DNA of 64,000 nucleotides, from positions 496,001 through 560,000 of the forward strand of contig NZ_PJND01000007.1 of assembly GCF_002846575.1 (NCBI RefSeq). The letters run 5' to 3'. This stretch comes from Flavobacterium lindanitolerans (GTDB taxonomy: Bacteria; Bacteroidota; Bacteroidia; Flavobacteriales; Flavobacteriaceae). A program made the translations under genes and the position numbers. This document shows positions 1 through 8,173 of the stretch, piece by piece (within the stretch, counting starts at the first letter, position 1; each line of letters opens with the position of its first letter). The notes beneath the pieces were generated by a model that was not told the origin of the DNA, did not search any database, and was given only the letters and a program-made list of their open reading frames with translations.

Positions 1-1
1 C

Positions 2-130
2 AGCATCACTGCTACTTATAATGCCGCTTCACCTGGCCCATTCTCAAAATCTGTTACAGTAACAACTAACGATACTGAAACTCCAAAGATTTTGACTATC
101 AAAGGAAAAGTTATCGAGCCACAATCATAA
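2..130 (+). CDS. DUF1573 family protein, C-terminal fragment
   Basis: The left edge of the window cuts this gene. Reading frame 2 is open from base 2 to a TAA at 128-130 and gives 42 residues. The fragment contains TYNAASPGPFSKSVTV, then TNDTETPKILTIKGKV, the typical last beta-strands of a DUF1573 domain: a small Ig-like beta-sandwich, usually in secreted or lipoproteins of Bacteroidota. The biochemical role of DUF1573 is not established. A strong hairpin terminator follows 24 bases after the stop, so this is the end of its transcript. The N-terminus and any signal peptide lie outside the window. Confidence 0.75.
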   Translation, partial: SITATYNAASPGPFSKSVTVTTNDTETPKILTIKGKVIEPQS

Positions 131-153
131 TTGTGACCCGTTCTAAAAATAAG

Positions 154-182
154 AAAGCCATCTCAAGAGATGGCTTTTTTTA
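154..182. terminator. Bidirectional intrinsic terminator
   Basis: An 11-bp perfect stem (154-164 with 167-177) reads AAAGCCATCTC and its complement, followed by a T run on the plus strand and preceded by A residues. It lies between two converging genes, the DUF1573 fragment and the cytochrome c gene, and can stop both. Confidence 0.8.
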
Positions 183-572
183 TTTTTCGTTTTTCAGATG
201 GCTGTAAAAATAGGCTTCAACAGCTTTTAGTTCTTCATCAGAAAATGTCTTGGTAATGGCAAAGTTGGTCTTCATGACAGAATACTGACTTGGGTCAACA
301 ATAGGCTCGCTTTTTTCTTTGAGGAATAATTTGATATCCGCATTCTTTTCCTTGTAGATTTTCGCTATTTCAGTAATACTAGGACCTATAACTTTCTGGT
401 CTGGCTTATGGCAGGAATAGCACATTCCTTTTCCGTCAAAAATTTCACGTCCCAATTCCAACTGTTTTTCTTCAGCAGAAAGTGTTTTCTCTGGATAAAG
501 TGATTCTTTTTTTTGTTCCTTTTGACAGGAAATAAGAAATAAAACCGGAAGGATAAAAAATAGATTTTTCAT
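180..572 (-). CDS. Monohaem class I cytochrome c lipoprotein
   Basis: 130 residues. A lipoprotein signal peptide ends in a lipobox with Cys16 (FLISC), so the protein should be anchored in the envelope and face the periplasm. The haem-attachment motif CYSCH is at residues 51-55, and Met100 (SVMKT) is the probable axial ligand. It should carry electrons in the periplasm; the partner cannot be told from sequence. It lies 64 bases downstream of hemB in the same direction, separated by a 33-nt palindrome, so haem supply and a small haem protein are neighbours. It could be a cbb3/alternative complex III accessory or a free electron shuttle. Confidence 0.85.
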   Translation of the reverse strand: MKNLFFILPVLFLISCQKEQKKESLYPEKTLSAEEKQLELGREIFDGKGMCYSCHKPDQKVIGPSITEIAKIYKEKNADIKLFLKEKSEPIVDPSQYSVMKTNFAITKTFSDEELKAVEAYFYSHLKNEK

Positions 573-588
573 GTTGTAATACCTCTTA

Positions 589-621
589 AACCCCGCCAGG
601 GTTTGAAACCCTGGCGGGGTT
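589..621. repeat. 33-nt GC-rich perfect palindrome (REP-like)
   Basis: AACCCCGCCAGGGTTT (589-604), one central G (605), then its exact reverse complement (606-621). It is about half G+C in otherwise AT-rich spacer DNA and has no T run, so it does not look like an ordinary terminator. It lies between hemB and the cytochrome c gene. I see only this copy in the window. The form resembles the interspersed REP-type palindromes of flavobacterial chromosomes. Confidence 0.7.
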
Positions 622-635
622 AGGTTTGATTTTAA

Positions 636-1628
636 TTATTTATTCAAAATGATTGCTGCTTCTTTTGCAAAGTAAGTCGAAATAATATCGGCTCCTGCCC
701 TTTTGATGCAATGCAATTGTTCAATCATAATTTTATCATGATCCAGCCATCCTCTTTCAGCAGCAGCTTTTACCATAGCATATTCACCTGAAACCTGATA
801 TACTGAAACCGGAACGTTTACGGCATTTTTTACTTCTCTTACAATATCAAGATAGGCAATTCCCGGCTTGACCATTACAATATCGGCTCCTTCTTCGACA
901 TCATGCAATGCTTCCTTAATTGCTTCAATTCGGTTTGCATAATCCATCTGATACGTTTTCTTATCCTTAGGAACATCCATATTATCTACCGGAGCACTGT
1001 CCAAGGCTTCACGAAACGGCCCGTAAAATGAGGAGGCATATTTGGCACTATAGCTCATGATTCCAACATTGTGATGCCCGTTTTCTTCCAAAGCTTTGCG
1101 TATTGCCAAAACACGTCCGTCCATCATATCACTTGGTGCTACAAAATCAGCTCCGGCTTCGGCATGGCTCAAACTCATTAAAGTAAGGGCATCAACCGTT
1201 GCATCATTGATTACCTGTCCTTTTTCGATAATTCCATCATGCCCATAAACGGAATATGGGTCAAGCGCCACATCCGGCATTACTATCATTCCCGGAACAG
1301 CATCTTTGATAGCGCGAATAGTCTGCTGCATCAGTCCGTTTTTATTCCAGGCTTCTTTTCCGGTATTGTCTTTCAGCTTGTCGTCTACTTTCACATAAAT
1401 ATTGACCGCCTTGATTCCCAAATCCCAAAGTTCTTTTACTTCCTTAACCGTCAAATCCAACGAACGACGGTAAATGCCCGGCATTGACGGAATTTCAACC
1501 TTATAGTCTTTTCCTTCTGCCACAAACATCGGGAACATAAAATCGTTAGGAGACAGATGCGTTTCCCGAACCAGGCTTCGAATGGAATCATTGGTTCTTA
1601 AACGGCGGTTTCTTTGTAGTGGAAACAT
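636..1628 (-). CDS. hemB: Delta-aminolevulinic acid dehydratase (porphobilinogen synthase)
   Basis: 330 residues, normal family length. It condenses two 5-aminolevulinate molecules to porphobilinogen in the cytosol. The two active-site lysines are Lys196 (SAKYAS) and Lys254 (VMVKPG, Schiff base). The metal site reads DVALDPY (119-125) followed by GHDG (129-132): the aspartate-rich type, not the Cys-rich zinc type, so a magnesium-dependent enzyme is likely. It is the last haem gene of the leftward series starting at hemA. The spacer before it holds a 7-nt tandem repeat, so it may have separate expression. Confidence 0.97.
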   Translation of the reverse strand: MFPLQRNRRLRTNDSIRSLVRETHLSPNDFMFPMFVAEGKDYKVEIPSMPGIYRRSLDLTVKEVKELWDLGIKAVNIYVKVDDKLKDNTGKEAWNKNGLMQQTIRAIKDAVPGMIVMPDVALDPYSVYGHDGIIEKGQVINDATVDALTLMSLSHAEAGADFVAPSDMMDGRVLAIRKALEENGHHNVGIMSYSAKYASSFYGPFREALDSAPVDNMDVPKDKKTYQMDYANRIEAIKEALHDVEEGADIVMVKPGIAYLDIVREVKNAVNVPVSVYQVSGEYAMVKAAAERGWLDHDKIMIEQLHCIKRAGADIISTYFAKEAAIILNK

Positions 1629-1635
1629 AATTTTC

Positions 1636-1658
1636 AGATTTTAGATTTTAGATTTTAG
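1636..1658. repeat. Heptanucleotide tandem repeat, unit AGATTTT
   Basis: 3.3 exact copies of AGATTTT between hemF and hemB. A reverse-complement remnant (TCTAAAAT, 1671-1678) follows, so the single strand could fold back. It is one of at least five spacers in this window with 7-nt periodicity and different words. Confidence 0.85.
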
Positions 1659-1688
1659 CGAGTGCCGCCGTCTAAAATTGATATTGAA

Positions 1689-2591
1689 TTAAATCCAGTC
1701 AATCGGATTTTCTAATATATTGATTAATTTCTCTTCTTCGCTTCCGGCTTCCGGATGATGGTCATAAACCCATTGCACATGTGGCGGCAGACTCATCAGG
1801 ATACTTTCTATCCTTCCGTTGGTTTTTAGTCCGAAAAGTGTGCCTTTATCATGAACCAGATTAAACTCTACATAACGTCCACGACGGATTTCCTGCCAGT
1901 TTCTGTTTTCTGGTGTGTATTCTAAATTTTTTCTTTTTTCTACAATCGGAACATAGGCTTCCAAAAAGCTGTTTCCAACTTCTGTTACAAAATCATACCA
2001 ATTGTCCAGTGTAAAATCTTCCGAAGCCTTGCAATAGTCAAAAAATAATCCGCCTAAACCTCTGGCTTCATTCCTGTGTGCATTCCAGAAATAAGCATCA
2101 CATTGCTTTTTAAATTTTGAATAAAAATCCGGATGATGCTTATCGCAGGCAGACTTGCAGGTTTGGTGAAAATGTCTGGCATCTTCTTCAAACAAGTAAT
2201 AAGGTGTCAAATCCTGTCCGCCGCCAAACCACTGATCTACCGTATTTCCTTCCTTGTCATACATTTCGAAATACCTCCAGTTGGCATGAACCGTTGGAAC
2301 CATTGGGTTTTTAGGATGGATAACCAGACTCAAACCACAAGCAAAAAAATCAACATCTCCCACCTTAAAATAGGTCTGCATGGCTTGCGGCAACGAACCG
2401 TGAACGGCAGAGATATTAACCCCGCCTTTTTCAAAAACAGCTCCGTTTTCAATTACACGGGTTCTTCCGCCGCCACCTTCCGGACGTTCCCAAAGGTCTT
2501 GTCTGAAGGTTGCCTGTCCGTCCACTCTTTCCAGTTCGGCAGTAATTTTATCCTGAAGGGTTTGTATGTATGCGTAAAATTTATTTTTCAT
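1689..2591 (-). CDS. hemF: Aerobic coproporphyrinogen III oxidase
   Basis: 300 residues, the usual length. This oxygen-dependent enzyme decarboxylates two propionates of coproporphyrinogen III to give protoporphyrinogen IX. Recognisable blocks are GGGGRTRVI near residue 40, VHANWRYFE (101-109), WFGGGQDLTPYY (121-132) and RGRYVEFNLV near 239. Its start lies 5 bases after the stop of the 124-aa gene, so the two are probably translated from one message. HemF needs oxygen, which suggests aerobic life; no hemN is seen here, though one could be elsewhere. Confidence 0.97.
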   Translation of the reverse strand: MKNKFYAYIQTLQDKITAELERVDGQATFRQDLWERPEGGGGRTRVIENGAVFEKGGVNISAVHGSLPQAMQTYFKVGDVDFFACGLSLVIHPKNPMVPTVHANWRYFEMYDKEGNTVDQWFGGGQDLTPYYLFEEDARHFHQTCKSACDKHHPDFYSKFKKQCDAYFWNAHRNEARGLGGLFFDYCKASEDFTLDNWYDFVTEVGNSFLEAYVPIVEKRKNLEYTPENRNWQEIRRGRYVEFNLVHDKGTLFGLKTNGRIESILMSLPPHVQWVYDHHPEAGSEEEKLINILENPIDWI

Positions 2592-2596
2592 TCTGG

Positions 2597-2971
2597 CTAT
2601 GCTTTGGCTTTGGCAATTTTGTTGAAAATATCAAAAGAAAATACTTTACTTTCTCTCTGTATGTATTCGTAAATCACCACTGCTTTTTTTCTTAATTGTG
2701 TTCTTTCTTCTTCTTTTCGGTCAGAAAGCAATACTATAAAATCTGCGAACTGTTCTGCATTGGTCCAATCAAAGTGGAGTTTTTCCAGATGGGCAATCAA
2801 ATCATCTGACGAAAAGCCCAATAGTTTTTCCATTGTCAATGCTAAATAATTCAGATGCTTTTCCAATTCATCCAGATTCCAGTTTTCCGGAACATAAACC
2901 AGCGAAATCAGCTGTTTGAGGATGTTGTTAATCCTTTCATTTTCTTCGTCACGTAATCCTTTGGTTAACAT
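2597..2971 (-). CDS. Conserved hypothetical protein in haem operon
   Basis: 124 residues, soluble and predicted all-helical, with no signal peptide, membrane segment or cysteine. It contains acidic and basic stretches (DRKEEERTQLRKK near residue 88) and an aromatic centre (LHFDWTNAEQFADF). I do not recognise a family. It sits between hemE and hemF, 5 bases ahead of hemF, so it is almost certainly co-translated with it. A role linked to coproporphyrinogen oxidation or uroporphyrinogen decarboxylation is only inferred from position. Confidence 0.75.
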   Translation of the reverse strand: MLTKGLRDEENERINNILKQLISLVYVPENWNLDELEKHLNYLALTMEKLLGFSSDDLIAHLEKLHFDWTNAEQFADFIVLLSDRKEEERTQLRKKAVVIYEYIQRESKVFSFDIFNKIAKAKA

Positions 2972-2980
2972 CTTTATTTA

Positions 2981-3030
2981 TTTTTGATTTAGGATTTTTG
3001 ATTTTTGATTTGGGTCTGAAATCCTAAATC
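2981..3030. repeat. Heptanucleotide repeat (TTTTTGA) with 12-bp inverted repeat
   Basis: Units TTTTTGA, TTTAGGA, TTTTTGA, TTTTTGA and TTTGG follow each other with a 7-nt period from 2981 to about 3013. GATTTAGGATTT (2986-2997) is exactly complementary to 3019-3030, so the RNA between hemE and the 124-aa gene can fold into a long hairpin. Confidence 0.75.
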
Positions 3031-3043
3031 ATAAATCAGCGAT

Positions 3044-4066
3044 CTATTTATATTCTTTTACAGCGTCAACAAATGCTTTGGCATGGTCAACCGGAATGTT
3101 AGGTAAAATTCCATGTCCGAGATTGGCAATGAATTTATCTTTACCAAATTCGTTAATCATTTCCGTAACCATTTTTTTGATGGTTGGTATTGGCGAAAGT
3201 AATCTTGACGGGTCAAAATTTCCCTGCAATGTAATTTCTCCTCCAGACAAATATCTGGCATTTCTTGGCGAACAGGTCCAGTCTACTCCCAAAGCAGAAG
3301 CTTTACTTCTACCCATTTCATTCAAGGCAAACCAACAGCCTTTTCCAAAAACAATAACGTGTGTTTCCGGAGCCAATGCTTCAACAATCTGGTTGATATA
3401 TTTCCATGAAAATTCCTGATAGTCGGTTGGAGAAAGCATTCCGCCCCAACTGTCAAAAACCTGTACTGCATTTACACCGGCCTTTACTTTTTCTTTCAGG
3501 TAAGCAATTGTTGTATCGGTAATTTTTTGCAATAATACGTGTGCTGCTTCCGGATGCGTAAAGCAGAATCCTTTGGCTGTGTCAAAACTTTTTGAACCCT
3601 TACCTTCTACTGCATAGCAAAAAATAGTCCATGGAGAACCCGCAAACCCAATTAACGGAACCTCATCGTTCAGCATTTCTTTGGTCAGTTTGATAGCGTC
3701 CATCACATAACCTAATGTTTCCTGAATATCCGGAACCACCACTTTTTCTACATCCTGAATCGTCCTGATTGGATTTGGCAAAAATGGCCCGACACTTTCT
3801 TTCATAAGAACTTCAATTCCCATTGCCTGAGGCACAACCAGAATGTCTGAAAATAAAATAGCCGCATCCGGGGCAATTCTTCTGATTGGCTGTACTGTAA
3901 TTTCAGCCGCCAATTCAGGAGTCTGGCAACGTGTGAAAAAGTCGTATTTGTCGCGAAGGGCGATGAATTCCGGCAAATATCTTCCGGCCTGACGCATCAT
4001 CCAAACTGGCGGACGTTCTACTGTTTCCTTATTGAGTGCTCTTAAAAAAAGGTCGTTTTTTATCAT
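3044..4066 (-). CDS. hemE: Uroporphyrinogen decarboxylase
   Basis: 340 residues. It removes four acetate carboxyls from uroporphyrinogen III to give coproporphyrinogen III in the cytosol. Signatures are [16 protein letters not shown] (18-33, the PVWxMRQAGR block), [11 protein letters not shown] near 67-77, GFAGSPWT near 140 and [10 protein letters not shown] near 202. Repeats flank the gene on both sides (7-nt words at 2981 and 4076), so it is spaced 73-74 bases from each neighbour rather than overlapping. It belongs to the leftward hemA-C-D-E-F-B series. Confidence 0.97.
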   Translation of the reverse strand: MIKNDLFLRALNKETVERPPVWMMRQAGRYLPEFIALRDKYDFFTRCQTPELAAEITVQPIRRIAPDAAILFSDILVVPQAMGIEVLMKESVGPFLPNPIRTIQDVEKVVVPDIQETLGYVMDAIKLTKEMLNDEVPLIGFAGSPWTIFCYAVEGKGSKSFDTAKGFCFTHPEAAHVLLQKITDTTIAYLKEKVKAGVNAVQVFDSWGGMLSPTDYQEFSWKYINQIVEALAPETHVIVFGKGCWFALNEMGRSKASALGVDWTCSPRNARYLSGGEITLQGNFDPSRLLSPIPTIKKMVTEMINEFGKDKFIANLGHGILPNIPVDHAKAFVDAVKEYK

Positions 4067-4075
4067 TTTTATTTG

Positions 4076-4107
4076 GCTTTAGGCTGTAAGCTGTAAGGCT
4101 GTAAGCT
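4076..4107. repeat. Heptanucleotide tandem repeat, unit GCTGTAA
   Basis: One degenerate unit (GCTTTAG) is followed by three GCTGTAA copies, one with a single inserted G. It lies between hemD and hemE. A short inverted repeat (TTAGGC 4128-4133, GCCTAA 4139-4144) follows and covers the hemD stop. Confidence 0.75.
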
Positions 4108-4140
4108 TTCATTTATGTTAAATTTGCTTAGGCCTATTGC

Positions 4141-4815
4141 CTAAAGCTTTTTGCTGTAATAATTTATTATCTGGATAATCACATTTTCAACCGTTTGCTG
4201 TTTTGCGATTATTATTTTATCTGTTAGTTGTTCCAAAGGCTCTGCTGTGGTGGTGCCAATGCAGAAGCAATTCTGGTTTACTATCCTATTTTCCTTCAGG
4301 TAGCTTTGCACTCCTGACGGGCTGAAAAAAAGTATTCCGTCTACCGGACCATTTATCTTTTGCGGCGTCAGGATGGTTTCATATACTTCAATTTCTTTCA
4401 GGCTAATATTGGCTTTTTGTAAGGCTTCCGGCAGCGTATCGCGTCGCAGGCTTCCCGAAAAAAACAAAAAGCTTTCATCCTTAAAATCGTTTACAATAAT
4501 TTCTGCCAGTTCCGATGCATATTCTTTTGAAGCCAGAACCTTATAGCCATTTTGTTCTAATAAGGCTTTTGTTTTTGTACCCACACAAAAGATTTTTTTA
4601 TTTTTCAGGTTTTGAGCTTTCTCATTTTCTAAAAAACTCTTCACGGCATTCTGGCTGGTAAAAATCAGGTTTCCATCTTCATCTCCTAACTCAAATTTCT
4701 TTCCTACTGCCTGAATAAAATTGGCTTCTATTACAGAAAAACCTGCGTTCAGCAAAAACTGCCTCTGGTTGGGCAACAATTTTTTTGTAGATAAAATTCG
4801 AATTGGTTCGGGCAT
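4141..4815 (-). CDS. hemD: Uroporphyrinogen-III synthase
   Basis: 224 residues. It closes and inverts ring D of hydroxymethylbilane to give uroporphyrinogen III. HemD proteins are poorly conserved; the call rests on two Rossmann-like lobes, the blocks FTSQNAVKSF near residue 52 and GILFFSPSGVQSYL near 158, and its position 11 bases after hemC. FCIGTTTAEPL near 183 is the typical late block. It was probably produced together with HemC, whose unstable product it uses. Confidence 0.92.
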   Translation of the reverse strand: MPEPIRILSTKKLLPNQRQFLLNAGFSVIEANFIQAVGKKFELGDEDGNLIFTSQNAVKSFLENEKAQNLKNKKIFCVGTKTKALLEQNGYKVLASKEYASELAEIIVNDFKDESFLFFSGSLRRDTLPEALQKANISLKEIEVYETILTPQKINGPVDGILFFSPSGVQSYLKENRIVNQNCFCIGTTTAEPLEQLTDKIIIAKQQTVENVIIQIINYYSKKL

Positions 4816-4826
4816 CTTATTGAAAT

Positions 4827-5744
4827 TTATTTTTTTAAATCTCTCCTGATAACTTCCATTAATTCCTGTCCGCCATTGGCAAGAATCTCTGATGCTGCTT
4901 CCTGTCCGAAATTTTTATAATGAGTCACTTCAACTGTCTTTTCTATCTCGATTTTTTCTTTTCCGTCAATTGAAAAAAGTACGCCTTCAAAACGGATTTT
5001 ACCATCCAATACTTCCGCAAAAGCACCAATTGGCGCTGTACAGCCACCTTCCAGAGTTCTTAGAAACTGGCGTTCAATATGCGTACAGATTTCGCTTTCA
5101 AAATGGTTTAGTTTTGCTGTGGCCTCTTTGCAAAAATCATCGCTTTCCATGGCAACGATTACCATTGCACCTTGTGCAGGAGCCGGAATCATCCAATCCA
5201 AAACGGTATGATTTTCCGGTAAAATTTCAATTCGCTCCAATCCTGCTTTGGCAAAAACGGCACCGTTCCAATCATTATCTTTTAATTTCTGCAATCTTGT
5301 ATTGACGTTGCCGCGCAGGTCAACCACCTGATGATTTGGATATCTATGCAGCCATTGTGCCTGGCGACGTAAGCTTCCGGTGGCTACCGTTCCGCTGGAA
5401 TGCAGAAATTCAAGATTGCCTTTATGTACTAAAATATCTTCGTGATTGGCTCTTTTTAAAACTGCGGTCTGGACAATGCCTTTAGGAAGTGCTGTCGGAA
5501 CGTCTTTCATTGAATGTACCGCAATATCAACTTCGCCCTTAATCATGGCTATGTCTAATGTTTTTGTGAAGATTCCGGTAATTCCGAATTCGTAAAGCGG
5601 AATGTCCAAAATGACATCGCCTGTAGATTTCACGGCAACAATTTCTGTTTGGTACCCTAAATCGTTGAGTTTTTTTTCTACCGTGTGAGCCTGCCAGAGC
5701 GCTAATTGACTGTCGCGGGTTCCTATTCGGATTATTTTATTCAT
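4827..5744 (-). CDS. hemC: Hydroxymethylbilane synthase (porphobilinogen deaminase)
   Basis: 305 residues. It polymerises four porphobilinogens. Cys235 in LEGGCTAPIG carries the dipyrromethane cofactor; Asp81 in VHSMKD is the catalytic aspartate; RIGTRDSQLALWQ (6-18) and GSLRRQAQ (123-130) are standard. The start overlaps the end of hemA by 4 bases, which implies translational coupling. Confidence 0.97.
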   Translation of the reverse strand: MNKIIRIGTRDSQLALWQAHTVEKKLNDLGYQTEIVAVKSTGDVILDIPLYEFGITGIFTKTLDIAMIKGEVDIAVHSMKDVPTALPKGIVQTAVLKRANHEDILVHKGNLEFLHSSGTVATGSLRRQAQWLHRYPNHQVVDLRGNVNTRLQKLKDNDWNGAVFAKAGLERIEILPENHTVLDWMIPAPAQGAMVIVAMESDDFCKEATAKLNHFESEICTHIERQFLRTLEGGCTAPIGAFAEVLDGKIRFEGVLFSIDGKEKIEIEKTVEVTHYKNFGQEAASEILANGGQELMEVIRRDLKK

Positions 5745-6997
5745 TTTCTGGAAGGTTCAATCTGAAAAACTTTCTCTATCCATTCGATACTTTCATCTAC
5801 CATAGTATCACTATCTTTCAGATGATTGGCAAAATGAGTCGTTATTTTCTGGATTATTCTCTTACTGATAATTTCAGCCTGCTCTTCATCAAAATTACTG
5901 ATTTTTTTTCGCTGAAAACTTAGCTCTGTATCCTTAATTGAGTTTAGCTTTTCTTTTAAGGCATGAATCGTTGGAGCGAATTTTCTAGCGTTAACCCACT
6001 CTGTGAATTCCTCCATCATTGTTTCGATAATCGATTCCGCCTGAGGGATATGTTTTTTTCTGTTTTCTAAAGTGTCATCCGTTATTTTTGACAAATCATC
6101 CAGATGGACAACCGTTACACCGGAAATACTTTTAACATTGTCATGGACATTTTTCGGTATTGACAAATCGAGAATTAAAAGCGGCTTATTTAGCTTTAAC
6201 AACTCCTGGTCAACAGTAGGATTGCTTGCTCCCGTAGCTACAACCAATACATCTGCTTTTGGAATTTCCAACGGCAGCAAATCATAATCTTTTACAATTA
6301 GGTTGAATTTTCCGGCTATTTTTTCGGCCTTGTCTTTGGTACGGTTAATTAGTGTGATATGGTCGTTTTTGGTATGTTTTACCAGGTTTTCACACGTATT
6401 TCTTCCTATTTTTCCTGTTCCGAAAAGCAATATGTTTTTATTCCTGATATCCGGAACATTATTCATGATATATTGTACCGAAGCAAAAGAAACAGAAGTA
6501 GCTCCTGAACTTAATTCGGTTTCATTTTTAATTTTTTTGCTGGCCTGTATAACCGAGTTTACCAGTCGTTCCATAAAAGCATTGGCCAATCCTTGTGATT
6601 TTGCTTCCGAAAAGCTGGATTTTATCTGACTGATGATTTCAAAGTCTCCCAAAATCTGACTATCCAAACCGGTTCCAACTCTGAAAATGTGGTGTATAGC
6701 CTCCTGGTTTTTATATACGAAACCTACTTTTTGAAACTCGTCAACAGTTCCCTGACTGTTGTCGCAAAGTAATTTAATTAATTGAAACGGGTGCTCGGCA
6801 AAACCGTAAATTTCGGTTCTGTTGCAAGTAGAAGTAACAATCAAACTGCCAATACCGTTTTCTTTTGCCTGTTGCAAAACATCGGATTTAGCCTGATTTC
6901 CTAAACTGAATTTCCCTCTAATCTCTGCATCAGCTTTCTTGTAACTCAATCCAACTGCATAGAAGTAATGATGCTTTGACAAGTTATTTTTATTCAT
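5741..6997 (-). CDS. hemA: Glutamyl-tRNA reductase
   Basis: 418 residues. It reduces glutamyl-tRNA to glutamate-1-semialdehyde, the entry step of C5 tetrapyrrole synthesis. The catalytic Cys58 lies in TSTCNRTEIYG; the NADPH domain has LLFGTGKIGR near 191; the C-terminal dimerisation helices are present (MMEEFTEWVNARK near 328). hemA is the first gene of the leftward haem series. A TAATTTTG box on its strand (7056-7063) can serve as -7 element about 58 bases before the start. hemL is not in the window. Confidence 0.97.
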   Translation of the reverse strand: MNKNNLSKHHYFYAVGLSYKKADAEIRGKFSLGNQAKSDVLQQAKENGIGSLIVTSTCNRTEIYGFAEHPFQLIKLLCDNSQGTVDEFQKVGFVYKNQEAIHHIFRVGTGLDSQILGDFEIISQIKSSFSEAKSQGLANAFMERLVNSVIQASKKIKNETELSSGATSVSFASVQYIMNNVPDIRNKNILLFGTGKIGRNTCENLVKHTKNDHITLINRTKDKAEKIAGKFNLIVKDYDLLPLEIPKADVLVVATGASNPTVDQELLKLNKPLLILDLSIPKNVHDNVKSISGVTVVHLDDLSKITDDTLENRKKHIPQAESIIETMMEEFTEWVNARKFAPTIHALKEKLNSIKDTELSFQRKKISNFDEEQAEIISKRIIQKITTHFANHLKDSDTMVDESIEWIEKVFQIEPSRK

Positions 6998-7055
6998 AGT
7001 GCCACTTTAAAGTATAACGAAACTGAACCTTAAACGGATTCTATTTCGAACACCA

Positions 7056-7063
7056 CAAAATTA
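7056..7063 (-). promoter_or_regulatory. Candidate -7 box for the hemA operon
   Basis: CAAAATTA on the plus strand is TAATTTTG on the minus strand, a full match to TAnnTTTG. No clear TTG -33 box is at the expected distance, so this is moderate evidence only. Confidence 0.4.
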
Positions 7064-7131
7064 TAGGTATACGTTTTATAAAAATAACGCTAAAAGTGCT
7101 ATTTGTGTCGCTGTGAGATATTTTGATAATT

Positions 7132-7165
7132 TTGGCCATTATAAATTAGAAAAACTATAAATTTG
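7132..7165 (+). promoter_or_regulatory. Candidate promoter of the AraC-type gene
   Basis: TTG at 7132-7134, a 23-nt spacer and TAAATTTG (7158-7165). This fits the Bacteroidota pattern TTG / TAnnTTTG at the long end of the spacer range. It predicts a leader of roughly 85 bases before the ATG at 7259. Confidence 0.5.
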
Positions 7166-7258
7166 CAGTGAAATCAGCATTTGACAGCTTTTTTGTTTAG
7201 AACGATTCTAAATAAAAATCTTTCCGGTTTTAAAATTATTACGATAAAAAATACCGCT

Positions 7259-8131
7259 ATGAGTTCAGCCGAAGAAATCAAAATCGAAGATGATTTTATC
7301 ATCATCCGGATTCAAAATGACAGCGACGAAACTTCGCACTTTGAACGCGAGGTAAATGTTGATCTTATACAGTTCCATTTTGGTATCAAAGGGCGGGCAA
7401 AGTTTATTTTTAATCAGGGGCGTTATGCTTTAGACCTCAGAGAAGACCTTTCTCTTTTTCTTTACAACCCCCAAAAAGAGCTTCCCGTACATTTGGAAAT
7501 TGCTCCTCATTCCTGGGCGATTTCCGTATTGATTTCCATCAAAAAATTCCATGGCCTGTTTTCTTCGGAAGCGGACTACATCCCTTTTTTAAGTGAAGAA
7601 AACAAAGACAAGAAATACTATAAAGACGAACCTATCAGTCCGTCCATGTCAATCGTACTGAACCAGCTATTCAATTTCAACCTACATCCGTCCATAAAAA
7701 ATCTCTACTTTAAAGGTAAGGCTTATGAGTTATTAAGTCTTTATTTCAACAGAAACGAAGACCCGAATGCAGAACAATGTCCGTTTTTGGTTGATGAAGA
7801 AAACGTTCTCAAAATCAGAAAAGCAAAAGATATTGTCATAGCGAATATGGCTGAACCACCGGGACTGCAGGAACTTGCTGACCAGGTAGGAATCAACTTG
7901 AAAAAGCTAAAAATGGGCTTCAAACAGATTTATGGCGACAGTGTTTACAGTTTTCTTTTTGATTATAAAATGGAATTTGCCCGAAAATTATTAGACAGCG
8001 GTTCGTATAATGTAAATGAAGTCGGATTAAAAATAGGCTACAGCACAGCCAGCCACTTTATTGCCGCATTCAAGAAAAAATTCGGCACCACTCCAAAAAA
8101 ATATTTAATGTCGATTGCCGTAACTAACTAA
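7259..8131 (+). CDS. AraC/XylS-family transcriptional regulator
   Basis: 290 residues from ATG 7259. The frame is open further upstream with a TTG at 7181, but the ATG with MSSAEEIK is the better start. An N-terminal sensing region of about 190 residues has no obvious family. The C-terminal two-helix-turn-helix domain includes LQELADQVGINLKKLKMGF and EVGLKIGYSTASHFIAAF, then KKFGTTPKKY, the typical AraC signature. It is divergent from hemA and 42 bases upstream of hemH, so it is well placed to control both arms of the haem locus. The ligand is unknown; haem or iron is an inference. Confidence 0.9.
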   Translation: MSSAEEIKIEDDFIIIRIQNDSDETSHFEREVNVDLIQFHFGIKGRAKFIFNQGRYALDLREDLSLFLYNPQKELPVHLEIAPHSWAISVLISIKKFHGLFSSEADYIPFLSEENKDKKYYKDEPISPSMSIVLNQLFNFNLHPSIKNLYFKGKAYELLSLYFNRNEDPNAEQCPFLVDEENVLKIRKAKDIVIANMAEPPGLQELADQVGINLKKLKMGFKQIYGDSVYSFLFDYKMEFARKLLDSGSYNVNEVGLKIGYSTASHFIAAFKKKFGTTPKKYLMSIAVTN

Positions 8132-8173
8132 CTGCAATCTGTAACCCCTAATTAAAGGAATAAAAACAAACAA

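Noticed and set aside
2133..2672. 179-codon plus-strand frame
   Set aside because: Fully antisense to hemF and the 124-aa gene; no family features, codon use of a shadow.
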